From Symbiodinium natans (Eukaryota; Sar; Dinophyceae; Suessiales; Symbiodiniaceae), in assembly GCA_905221605.1 (NCBI GenBank), contig CAJNDS010000109.1, forward strand, positions 58,501 to 122,500: 64,000 bases of DNA, written 5' to 3'. Both the position numbers and the translations under genes were made by a program. Positions 43,286 to 54,429 of the stretch are shown piece after piece; positions within the stretch are counted from its first letter, which is position 1, and each line of letters opens with the position of its first letter. Below the pieces are notes generated by a model. It saw nothing but the letters and a program-made list of their open reading frames with translations. It was not told the DNA's origin and did not search any database.

Positions 43286-43440
43286 AGGGTTGGTAGGGTT
43301 GGTAGGGTTGGTAGGGTTGGTAGGGTTGGTAGGGTTGGTAGGGTTGGTAGGGTTGGTAGGGTTGGTAGGGTTGGTAGGGTCGGTAGGGTCGGTAGGGTTG
43401 GTAGGGTTGGTAGGGTTGGTAGGGATGGTAGGGATGGGAC
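43286..43440. repeat. Nine-base minisatellite (GGGTTGGTA)n
   Basis: About 17 near-perfect copies of a unit that is a telomere-like GGGTT plus GGTA. The open frames it creates (Val-Gly-Arg on plus, Tyr-Gln-Pro on minus) are products of the repeat, not genes. Confidence 0.95.
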
Positions 43441-43536
43441 AAGCAGCCTCTTGGGATGGGAGTCGGTGAATGGCAGCTGAGCAAACAGGGAGGATGCTCG
43501 AGGTCAGTGCCTGTGGCTTAAAAAAGACCCACTAGA

Positions 43537-43643
43537 TTGCCAGTAACCTAGGATGAAAAAGGGGGGCTCTGTTTTGCTGAAAGGGGCTCATATGGGAACC
43601 TAAACCCCCCACAGAAAGAAAAAAAGGGTGCTACCGGGCATCC
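43537..43643. mobile_element. Close relative of the ankyrin-gene intron element
   Basis: Reads CCAGTAACCTAGGATGAAAA on the left and GGTGCTACCGGGCATCCTCG on the right, with GAAAGGGGCTCATATGGGAA inside, matching 2287-2450 (GAGGATGAAAAAAAGG, AAAGGGGCTTATAAGGGAAC). It has no telomere tract. Confidence 0.7.
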
Positions 43644-43686
43644 TCGCCCAACGACAACCCCCTCCAAGCTTAGGGTTTAGGGTTCA

Positions 43687-43796
43687 GGGTTCAGGGCTTA
43701 GGGCTTAGGGTTTAGGGTTTAGGGTTCAGGGTTCAGGGTTCAGGGTTCAGGGTTCAGGGTTCAGGGTTCAGGGTTCAGGGTTCAGGGTTCAGGGTT
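43687..43796. repeat. Variant array (TTCAGGG)n
   Basis: A homogeneous run of GGTTCAG units embedded in TTTAGGG units. Confidence 0.9.
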
Positions 43797-44106
43797 TAGG
43801 GTTTAGGGTTTAGGGTTTAGGGTTTAGGGTTTACGGGCCCCTCCCCCGGCCAAGAAGCCCTCAACACACCCTAGACCCCCAAGCCCTAGAGCCCTGCACT
43901 CTCCTACAAAAATCAGTCAAGGGGTTTAGGGCTGGGGTTTAGGGTTTCGGGTTGAGGGTTTGGGGTTTAGGGTAAGCCCTCTAGATCCTACCCTCAGGAT
44001 CCATGTACCTAAAGGGAACACTTGGGCCTTAAAGTACGTGCTATATAGGGACTTTGGGGCTCAACTTTGGGGCTCAAGTATATAACCATGAGGTACATGG
44101 ACCCTA

Positions 44107-46391
44107 AAAAGGGCCACACACAAACCAAAACGTGCTCAATCTTCCTATGAAGTGGGAAGTGGGTTTATGGGTTCCTCGAACCCTGACTTCTATTGAGCAC
44201 TCTAAACCCCAAACTACACCCCCCCCCCACCCACCCAAAAACTCACTAAACTCTAAACCACTTGTGAAAGACCCTTAGAATCCTTAGGAAGTCTGAAAGC
44301 CCTTAAACCCCAAACCCGGAAACCCCTAAACACCGAAGGCTCGAGGCATTTCACGGCTTCTTTGAAGTTTTTTTTGAACAACTGCCCAGCACAAAGTAGC
44401 TACTATAGGGCTTAGTTGCTGAGTTCATAAGCCCCCCAAAAAGTGTACACTTTCAGTTCTATAGGGGATTATAGTATCCCAGCAAGTGTAAGGTGTACTC
44501 ACTCAGCTACTAAGATGGCCCGCTTTTGGGGTCTGAGTGTTGCCTACTACAAGGTACATGGATCGCTGGGATAACCTGAGACCCTTGAAATGGCGCGGCA
44601 GCTGCTCCCCCCCCCCCCCCCCCCCAAACCCTAAACCCTAAACCCTAAACCCTAAACCCTAAACCCTAAGCCCCCCTGACCCCTAACCCCCAACCCCCTA
44701 ACCCCTAAACCCTAAACCCTAAACCCCCCCCCCCCCCCCCTCGGTGCATTTTGATGACCGCGGGTGCTGGTTTCTTCAGCTGGGACACCTGCAGCCCTGA
44801 ACGCGTGCTATAAGATAATCCCTATTATTATGGACTGTTCCAGCATTATAAGAAGGCCCCCCCCTAGTTATAAGTAGAGTTATAAGAGCCCTAAATTGGG
44901 TTATAAGGATCCTAACTTAGGTTATAAATCCCTTAATTATAATTAGATTATAGTGAAGGGGCCCCTCCTTGTATAACCCATTAAAGTATAGTAAAGGGGC
45001 CCCGGCCTTTATAGGGTTCATTACAGGGATTATAAGGCCGAATAGCCCATCCTGGTGACTTAGTAGCCCAGTAACCATATTATGACTTTTTGGTTGGTGA
45101 CTTTATGAGGGAACCCAGAACCAAAAAAAGGGTAAAGGGTACCTCTGGGCTACCAAGGTTAGCATAAGGGTGAACATCCCTAAACCCTAAACCCTAAACC
45201 CTAAACCCTAAACCGTAAACCCTAAACCCTAAACCCTAAACCCTAAACCCTAAACCCTAAACCCTAAACCCTAAACCCTAAACCCTAAACCCTAAGTAGA
45301 ACTTTCAGGGGTGCTCGTCTGTACTGCGTCCCAATCGAGCACGTTGGCTGCGACGGAAGGTTGGGTATGTGCGTCCCTTGAGTGAGCAAACGGCAGGAAC
45401 TCCTAAGACACCTCAAAAGCAAACCCAGCATCCCTAAACCATAAACCTTAAGAGGAAACAAAACCCTAAACCCAGGCCGCGAATAGTTTGTCAATATGAG
45501 CTCACCTTATGAGGAAAGCCAAACCCTAAAATCAGGGCACGAATAGCTTGTGAACAGAATAGCTTGTGGACATAAGCTCTTTGTTGAATGCAGGGTTTAG
45601 CGCCCTGCAGGCATTGTTTGAAACGGCCACAAAGACCGCAGGGGCCTTGCACCCTAAACCAAGACCCGAAGCGAAGCCCGAAACTGAAACCATGGAACTG
45701 TCTTAGTGTTCAGCGGTTTCAGGGGGCTAGAATCTGAAACCATGGAACTGTCTTAAAGGCTTTAGTGTTCAGCGGTTTCAGGGGGCTAGCATCGACATTT
45801 GAAATTTGCCCTCTTCTGCCAAAGAGTACACTGTGTAAGGGGGCCGGGCAGCAAGGGGCGACCCAAAATCACAAGGCGCGTAAAGCCAATGACGTCTCAA
45901 CCTTAGCTTTACTTTAACTTGTAGTCCTTCTCAACCCTAGAGCCAGAAGGGTTTAGGGTCTCGTGTTAAGGGTTTATAGGGTATGAAGCCTAGAGCCTGA
46001 ACCGAATACACCCTAGTCCCTTAGCCCAGGTGAGGTCGGGCTCAAGTACGCACACACCCGCTGAAGAGACTTGCATTAACACCATGAAGCCTGGCGCACT
46101 GAGGCGTTCATCCTCAACGCCCAAGGGCATTCAACTTTAAACAGATGTCGAAGGTTTGGGGGGTATTCAGGGTGTGCACCCTAAACCCTCAACCCAAAAC
46201 CCTAAAATTGGATCCCACAGAGACTCTGGCTGGGAGGGGCGGCGGCGGGGGGGGGGGGGGGGGGGGGCGCATGGGGGGTTTCGTCATTGATGTGCGGTAG
46301 AGGCCCCGAAGCCCTAAATGAGGGGCTTAGAAGCTTCAAGGCTTGCCTTTGTTATGATATGTATGTTGCGTATGTTATGCATGATATACAT

Positions 46392-46425
<34 letters not shown>

Positions 46426-47810
46426 TTGTGTCTTTTTTGAGGGGGGTAGGTTCTTGGAATTCCGGGCTTTAGGGCTTTAGTGTCTTGAGGTTCTGGAGTT
46501 TGGGGGGTTTCAGGATTATAACCCTAAACCCTAAACCCCTAAACCCTAAACCCCTAAACCCCTAAACCCTAAACCCTAAACCCTAAACCTGGCGCTCCGA
46601 GAATAAGGCCCTGTTCAAATGTTAAGGAGACTGAGCTCTGCTTGTTCTCTGGCTGAGCTAAACCCTGGGGAACAAAGGCTAAACAGTTAGGTGTTAAAAC
46701 CCAACTTCTAACCCTAAACTCTAAAAGGGTTTAGGGTTTAGGGTTTAGGGTTTTAGTTACCGGCTACGTAGTCAGCACCCAACGTCGCACCAAGGAGGTG
46801 GTAGAAGGCGCGCTCGCATGTCATGAACCCTCGACCTAGTATGGCTTTTACGGTTCGTTCATGGTTATTAATGGAGGGGTCGGGTTAGAGGATAAAGAAT
46901 GGTCTTTGAGCCTTCGTTTAGGGAGTTGACATGAGACCATATATGCCAAGTGGTGCTAGGTTGAAACCCATCTTCAAGGGAATCCGCTCACACAAAAAAC
47001 GTGCTCAGCAACGTTTTGAGATGGCAATGCCCCTTCATTCGGGCAAGATCCTCCAAGCAGAGATGGCTTTCGCGAGCTCACCTTCCTAGCCAAAAAGCCC
47101 TGAAGCCTCACACCCGCCATAACAGTAGGGCAACCAGACCCTAAACCTCAGTAGGCAGCTAGGCAGCAGCCGTAAACCCTAAGGTTTAGGGTTCAGGGTT
47201 CAAGGCATCGAGTTTGGGTTTTTAAGGGATGAATGATGCATGCAAACGTTTTAAAGGTCGGATTCCCCAAAACCCAAACCCCAAAACCCAAACCCTAAAA
47301 CCTAAACCCTAAACCCTAAAACCCAAAACCCCAAAACCCAAACCCCAAACCCTGAACCCCAGGCTCCTCCGGGTAGAGCCCCATGTCATTCGGAGCAAGG
47401 TCGGCGCCTGCCTTTTGCCAACATTGTGTCATGTCTTGTTAGGGTTTAGGGTTTAGGGTTTAGGGTTTAGGGTTTAGGGTTTAGGGTTTAGGGTTTGGGG
47501 TCTAGGGTCTAGGGTCTAGGGTCTAGAGTCTAGGGTTTCGGGCTTAGGGTTTAGGGTTTGGGCTTCGCAAGATTGTACTTGGAGGTTCATGGGTAGTTAT
47601 GAGAACGGTTCTATAAGTACCCTGAAGAAGGGTATAGCTATAGCTACCATACTTACAACCTACTTATAACTACCCATACAGGTGCACTTGGACCCAACAA
47701 CTTCGATGGCCTACAGTAGTAGTCATGGGGCCCTGGGATGGGAGGGCCTGGAATGTGGGTACTCCCGTATGTTCCCCGGGCAGGTTAACTATTGTGGTCA
47801 TCGGCAGTGG
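44107..47810. other. Repeat mosaic, no supported gene
   Basis: Holds a GTGCACACCTTCAG-type element (44425-44517), C-runs, a TACAAGGAGGG element (44847-44973), a TAGCCCAGTAACC element (45064-45154), a long CCCTAAA tract, a direct duplication of about 47 bases (45683-45790), a G-run and a (GA)n tract (46395-46422), and a GGTTCATGGGTAGTTA element (47574-47698). Exon-like islands: 45310-45360 plus (ARLYCVPIEHVGCDG) and 47367-47432 minus (AGADLAPNDMGLYPEE). Confidence 0.5.
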
Positions 47811-47816
47811 GCATAC

Positions 47817-48214
47817 CTACGGGCCCCAAGAGATAGGCAGCATCTGCATTAGCAGCCCCGTGCTGGTGCCTCCGAAGTAATCTAACATAGGTAAGACCTG
47901 GACAAGCGAAAAATCCTTAGAGATAGTGGTCCTCACCGGAATGTTCTTAGCCATGCTCGCCCTGTCTAGTCGTGCTTCCCGGCCACAAATGCCTTTGGCA
48001 ACCACCCAGACCTGCTGCGGTCAAGCGTGGTGACATACACACATGTTCGCCCTGATGCAACCTGGCCTTCATCACCCCGCTCTGGGGCGTTGACCACTGT
48101 GAACTGCTCCCCAGCCTTGATGTCAATCCACCCTCCTTGCCCTGGGTGGTGGAAGTCACGCCAGGCGGTGTAGATGGTTGCTGCCCTGACATCAGGAGTC
48201 AGATTCCGGGTCAC
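47817..48214 (-). CDS. SH3-like domain protein fragment
   Basis: The minus strand reads TAWRDFHHPGQGGWIDIKAG, EQFTVVNAPERGDEG and RSRSGWLPKAFVAGKHD, a pattern like an SH3 domain (DF--P....IDIKAGEQF-VV....GWLPKAFV). A second frame (48005-47817) then reads VRTTISKDFSLVQVLPML, DYFGGTSTGLLMQML; an intron or frameshift would be needed to join them. Upstream exons not found. SH3 domains bind proline-rich partners. The call rests on pattern only. Confidence 0.45.
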
Positions 48215-48536
48215 TGTAGTTTTAGAGATGAGGTCTGCAGTGCCTGTAGGTTCCCGTGAGACTGATCGGGACCCACGAAAGAAGGCCCTTGCAGAGGCAA
48301 TTGTCTTTGACTCCGGACTGGGTGACCGTGATTGCGAACTGGTTGTTCATCCTCTGTCCGCCGGTTGTCCGCCGGTTAGGGTTCAGGGTTCAGGGTTGAG
48401 GGTTCAGGGTTGAGGGTTTAGGGTTTAGGGTTTAGGGTTCAGGGTTCAGGGTTTAGGGTTCAGGGATCAGGGATCAGGGTTCAGGGTTCAGGCTTAAACC
48501 CTGATTCCTACTCCCTATATAACCTCTGCAAGCCCT

Positions 48537-48916
48537 TTTCTTCCCCTTGGCGAACATATGTAGTCCCCCAAAAGCCGCTAAACAAAACCCCTGTAAGCCA
48601 CCATAAGCCCGGTGATCATGAAATCTCTTATGACCCCTGATATTGCAAACCCCGAAGCCCTGTAAACCCTAAACCCGAGCACAGGATGATGCTTGAAGGT
48701 TGAGAAGCCTTGGGGCGAAGTTGGGGCTTGTAGGGTTTGGGTTTCGGGCTTCGGGTCCAGGCTTTGAAGTGGGAGGGCTTGTAGGGTTTAGGGTTTAGGG
48801 TTTAGGGTTTAGGGTGTGGGGTTTAGGGCTTATTTGGTTCATAGAGTATATCGGGTTCATGGACTTGGGGATTAGAGGGCCAAGCCCTGTAAGCCACCAA
48901 ACGGAACACCCTGGAC
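48537..48916. repeat. Segmental duplicate, copy 2 (pair at 23873-24541)
   Basis: Same ordered blocks as copy 1 but shorter: the TA microsatellite and the inserted inverted-repeat element are absent, and the telomere-type tract (48786-48830) sits at a different place. Confidence 0.85.
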
Positions 48917-48959
48917 CCTAAACCCTAAACCCTAAACCCCTTGCATGAGGGCCGACAAA

Positions 48960-51900
48960 AGCCTGCCTTCGCAAATAAGGCACCCATATGAAGTTCTAAC
49001 CCTAAACCCTAAACCGTCGTAGTTTGTTAGGGCTCCACAGGTCAGGCGTGAGGACCTCAGCTAGCAAAGCCCAAACTTCAAACAACCCTAACCTTGAAAC
49101 CCTAAACCCTAAATCCTAAACCACAAACCCTATGGGTACAAAGCCTTGAAGACGCCTCAAGGGGTCTTCAAGGCTCCGTACCCTAAGCGCTCAACCCTAA
49201 ACCTTTATGGAAGAACCTCCAAAAAATGAAAATCCGAAAAGCTACCTACTGGACCACGAAGTTGAGGATCTGAGTGACCTCCTCCCCCCCCCCCCCCCCC
49301 CCCCATAAACCCTAGAACCCTTAAGCCCCTAAACCCTAACCCTAAACCCTAAACCCCTAAACCCCTAAACCCTAAACCCTAAACCCTAAACCCCTAAATC
49401 CTCAGCCCTGCCTCAAGGAGAACTCTTGCCAGCGCCTGGCCAGGGCTGAAGTGGGGTCTCTACATGGAGAAGAGTTTCGGGCTCAGGGCTTTAGGGTTTA
49501 GTGTAGGGTTTAGGGTTTAGGGTTTCAGGGCGTAGGGCTCTGGGTTTTAGAAGGTACGCAGAAGGGTAGAAGGTCCAGGGTTGCGACTTTTGGGCTCAGG
49601 TATCTCCAAATTCCGAAGTTTTAGGGCTTTGCAGATAAAAGGTCTAGGGTTTGGGCGGAGACCTGGATAGGTTACTTGTGGCCCTTCCGAATGGGGCTCG
49701 CCTATCCCCGAGGACACCTGGACAGCCAAGCTGACCATCGGAAGCAGCCTGACTTGGGGACTGAAGCCTTTAAGCCCCATACCCTGTAAGAATTCAGAAG
49801 ATCAACTTTCCAGTCCCCGGCCACGAGCCAGTTCTTGAAAGGACGGTGATTCTGAGCCTCGGTTCCTCAACTGCTTTTGGCGGGGTAATAACAGTGCGTT
49901 GCAAACCGCCCTAAAGTCTGAACCCTCGGCAAGGGCCGTGGTAGATCTTTTGGCCACTTATTCCTTGTGCCCTGAGTCTGAACTTTTGAAACCCTGTATG
50001 GACTTTGCTTGAACCCTAAACCCTAAACCCCCGAAAGCTAGACCGTCTAGACCCTAAACCCTAAACTCTGCTCCACAAAGCCCAACAGTTATATGGCATA
50101 CTGCTCCCCACTATCCCCTAAGGCTCCCCAAATCTTCCCGAAGGTTCCCTAGGTACCTACCCCCCTTGAACCCCTCCTCCCTTAAGAACCCTCTTCACAC
50201 TGCATGAAGCACTCTAGCCCTCACCCACCCTAAGATTCCCCAAAATTCCCTGAAGTTGCCTAAGGTTCCCTAAACCCTAAACCCTAAACCCTAAACCCTA
50301 AACCCTAAACCCTAAACCCTAAACCCTGAACCCCCCCTCCGTTAAGACCCTATAAAGCAGGCAGCGAGCAGGGCCTGATCACCGATCAGCGCTGCAGCGC
50401 TCAGCGCCGTGCCTTGTGGGGTTTAGGGTTGAGGGTTTGGGGTTTAGGGCTAGGGTTTAGGGTTTAGGGTTTAGGGGTTCAGGGTTTAGGGTGGCTGTCT
50501 GGGGGTTCAGGGTCTCACTGTCGCAAGACGCACAGGCCGCGGCCTTCACCCCCCCCCCCCCCGTAAATTCGAGCTTGAGTGCCAATAAATCCTGTGAGGC
50601 AACTGCTGGAATCGTGGCCTCTCCCCTGAAGAAAATCCTAAGGTCTCAGGCCTAATGTCTGAGACTCCACCCCCTTAAAGCCCCAAACTCCAAACCTCGA
50701 ACCTGAAACCGCCTGAAACCCTAAACTCCTAAACCCTACTTGCCCAAAGCTTCTGAAGCACCTCAAACCCTAATTCCCAAATCCGCCAAAACTAGACCGC
50801 CCCTTCGGGCGTAGGGTTTAGGGCTTAGGCCTTAGGGCTGAGGGTTTAGGGCTTAGGGCGCTTAGGGCTGAGGGCTTAGGGCGGCTTGGAGGTTTAGAGG
50901 TTTAAGGTTCATGGGCCGAAGGTTCATGGGTTTAAGGTTTGAGGTCCATGACCATCGGTTTAGGGTTTAGGGTTAAGGGTTTAGGGTTTAGGGTTTAGGG
51001 TTTAGGGTTTAGGGTCATGGGCTCCTGGGATTAATTAGGGTTTAAGGTTCATGGGTTGAAGGCTCATGGATATTAAGCTCTGGGTTGAAAGCTTAGGGCC
51101 CAGGACCAGGGTATAGGGTTTAGGGTTTAGGGTTTAGGGTTTAGGGTTTAGGGTTCAGGGTTTAGGGTTTAGGGTTTAGGGTCGAAAGGTGTGGGTCTTA
51201 GAGTTTGGGTAGGGGTTCATGGGGAAGTCGTTCACACAGTAAAGGCAGCTTAGCGGCTGCCGGGCAGCGTGGCAAAGTGCTGGATGGCGAGTGGAGCATC
51301 TGGTTGAGGGTTTAGGAGAGTTTAGGGGGACCGTACAGGGTTTAGGGATTTAGAGTTTTAGGGGTTTTAGGGCTTTAGGGCTTTAGGGTTTTAGGTTTGA
51401 GGGTTGAGGGTTAATTTTAGGTCTCAGGGCTGAGGATGTGGGGAAAACTTTGGGCTCAGGGTCTCAAAATTTAGATCTTAAGGTTGAGGATTTGGGGAAT
51501 ACTTAGGGGGCGTAGGGCTTGATGATTCTGGGAAAATTCAGCTCAACATAGGGTCAAGTGGTGCAGGGCTAGGGTTCAGTGTAGATTTAGAGGTGTACTT
51601 GGAGGTTCATGGTACTTACTAACCAATTGTGACTGTACTCATAGCTGTACTTATAATCATATTAGGGCACTTAAGGGGCTTATAAGTGGGTTATCAGCCC
51701 AGGTACAGAAGAAATAAAAGCTTTAGGGTATAATTAGGGTATAGGGTTTAGGGTTTAGGAACTTTTCTAGGGGGGACAGAGGGCTTGGGGCCAACGCATA
51801 GTAGGCTTAGCCCGTTTTAGGTCCCCCCGGTAGATCTACCTATAGCAAGGGCCCCTGCCTCACAACATCAAGCCAGTCTAGGAAGCAGAAGGCTAATGGC

Positions 51901-52752
51901 CTAATCTAAGGGCTCAATGAATTCGAACCCTCGAGAATTCGGATCATATACCCTTAAACACTAGAATCGCGTTGAAAATGTATGGGCCGTTGTACCCTGA
52001 ACCCTGAGCCCTAAACCTCTAAACCTCTAAACCTCTAAACCTTTAAACCCTAAACCCTAAACCCTAAACCCTAAACCCCAAACCTTAAACCCTAAACCCT
52101 AGACCCTAAACCCTAAAACCCTAAACCCTAACACCGCTTAACCACAAGAGAGGGCGACCTTCAAGGCCGAAGGTCATCGCCTCGGCTTCGACGGAAAACG
52201 GCAGCGTCATTGGGCTTTTTGACCCTGTGGGGGTTGGGGGTATAGGCATAGGGTTTTAGGGTTTTAGGGTTTCAGGGTTGAGGGTTTATTAGGGTTCAGG
52301 GTTTAGGGCTTAGGGTTTAGGGCTTGGGGTGTAGGGTTTGGGGTACGGGGTTTAGGACTCGTATAAATGTGAATCATGCGTGAGCTTTTGATAGACTTAA
52401 TCAATTCAGTGAGTGATTAGATGAACACGGGCTAGCAAATAGTCGTGTAAGCGCACACCAATATAATTCTTTGCCTGCGTGCAGTTTACTATCGCGCGCA
52501 AAATGATTATAGGAGCGCCCCCCGAATGAAGGGCCCCGATTTTTAAAGACGCTAGTTTTGCTCACTAGTATATATTGTAGTGTGTGCAAGGAGCAAATGG
52601 ACGCACAGAAAAAGACTCATGTTGTGAGTCCTATGCTACAGGCGGTTTCGTTCATTCGCTCAGAAAATTCAGGCAGTCGCTGACGCTGCGAGCTCTTCTC
52701 TTCACACACTCTCACTCTCTCTCTCTCTCTCACTCTCTCTCTCGCTCTCTCG

Positions 52753-52783
<31 letters not shown>

Positions 52784-53880
52784 TCTCTCTCTTTGCTTAG
52801 AGCTCTCATCTTCAAATCGTCGGCCAGGGCACGTACGCGCGTGCAAGCTTGCAGACCATCCCGTACGCCCCTGCAGGAAGTGCCCCAAACTCAAGACCCT
52901 AAAATTTCAAACTCTAAAGCCCTAACACTACCCTAAACCCAAACCTACCCTAAAACCCTAAACCCAGAAGCCCTAACACCCTAAATCCTAGACTACCCGA
53001 AGGCCTAAACTACCCCAAAAACCTAAATCGTAAAGCCCTAACACCCTAATGCCCTAACACCCTAAACTACCCACCCCAAACTACCCCAAAACCCTATAAA
53101 TCCTAAAGCCCTAACACCTAACGCCCTAGCACCCGAAGCTACCCTAAACCTGAAACTACCCCAAAACCCTAAACCCGAAACCCTACCTTCCTTTGGGGGA
53201 CCCTTAGGAAAGCCTGCACGAAGAGAAAGCAAGCTATACACCACCCAAAAACAACTGGGAGTCTGCGGATTCGGGCTTGGGGTTTGGAGAGGGTTTAGGG
53301 TTTGGGGTTTAGGGTTTGTCGCTTAATTCCCCGCATACACACCCCATAATTACACCCTGAAAATAGTTGTGGCATCATCTATTCATGAGTGATGCTTGCG
53401 CTCCAACCAGGTTGCTTTTCCCTACTCACAGTCCTTAAGATGGATTGTAGTAGGGGGTGCTATAATCCCTTTTAAGGACTGTTGGTACCCTCAACCGTAA
53501 ACCCTAAACTACCCTAAACCCTAAGCAGCCGCAAACCTAAACCCTAAACATCTTCAACCCAAAGCACCTGAACCCTAAACTCCTAAACACCCTTAACCCC
53601 TAACCCCAAAGAAGAGACTTCAAAACCCTAAACACCCCAAACACCCTAATCCTGAAGCACCCTTACCCGTACCTGCCCCTTCAATCCCTCTAAACCAGAT
53701 TCCTGAATATGATCCTCTTAAACCAAGCCAGGGACAATAACCAAACATGTCCAAAGGGCCAACCCTAAACCCTAAACCCTAAACCCCTAACCCTAAACCC
53801 TAAACCCTAAACCCTAAACCCTAAACCCTAAACCCTAAACCCTAAACCCTAAACCCTAAACCCTAAACCCCTGCAAAAAA
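48960..53880. other. Repeat mosaic with a few exon-like islands
   Basis: Mostly degenerate telomere-type DNA, a C-run (49284-49304), a GGTTCATGG element (51603-51714), a (CT)n tract (52707-52791) and a long degenerate CCCTAAA-rich stretch (52880-53200). Islands on the minus strand: 49789-49850 reads QNHRPFKNWLVAGDWKVDLL, then NSYR (good coding look, unidentified); 50355-50400 reads GTALSAAALIGD, weakly ankyrin-like; 52138-52210 is open. Confidence 0.5.
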
Positions 53881-53881
53881 A

Positions 53882-53990
53882 GAGGTGCAGAGATCCCGGC
53901 CTGATGGCCGCGCCTCTTGGTTCAGGTCTGCCCGGCTCTCGACGAGGAGCCTCACTGTCTCCGTGGCCCTCGCATTCCTGGGCATGTTGG
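53882..53990 (-). CDS. Ankyrin-repeat exon
   Basis: The minus strand reads PRNARATETVRLLVESRADL, then NQEARPSG, flanked tightly by telomere-type tracts on both sides. ETVRLLVESRADLN matches the second helix and turn of an ankyrin repeat. The rest of the gene was not found nearby. Confidence 0.5.
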
Positions 53991-54265
53991 TGAACCCTAA
54001 ACCCTAAACCCTAAACCCTAAACCCTAAACCCTAAACCCTAAACCCTAAACCCTATAACCCTATAACCCTAAAACCCTAAAACCCCAAACCCTAAACCCT
54101 CAACCCCACTTGCATTCCTGGGAAGTTTGTGTTATGAGTGTGAGTGTGTAAGTGAGTAAGTAAGTGAGTAAGTGAATGAGTGAGTGAGTGAGTGAGTTGG
54201 TTAATAAATAGTGCGTGTGCGTACTGTTGCTACTTCTTCTATGTTAATCTTTCTATGGCGATAAT

Positions 54266-54425
<160 letters not shown>

Positions 54426-54429
54426 CCTG

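Noticed and set aside
43211-43484. Val-Gly-Arg and Tyr-Gln-Pro repeat frames on both strands
   Set aside because: Products of the nine-base minisatellite.
52584-52925. 113-codon plus-strand frame
   Set aside because: Its centre is the (CT)n tract read as Ser/Leu; no motif outside it.
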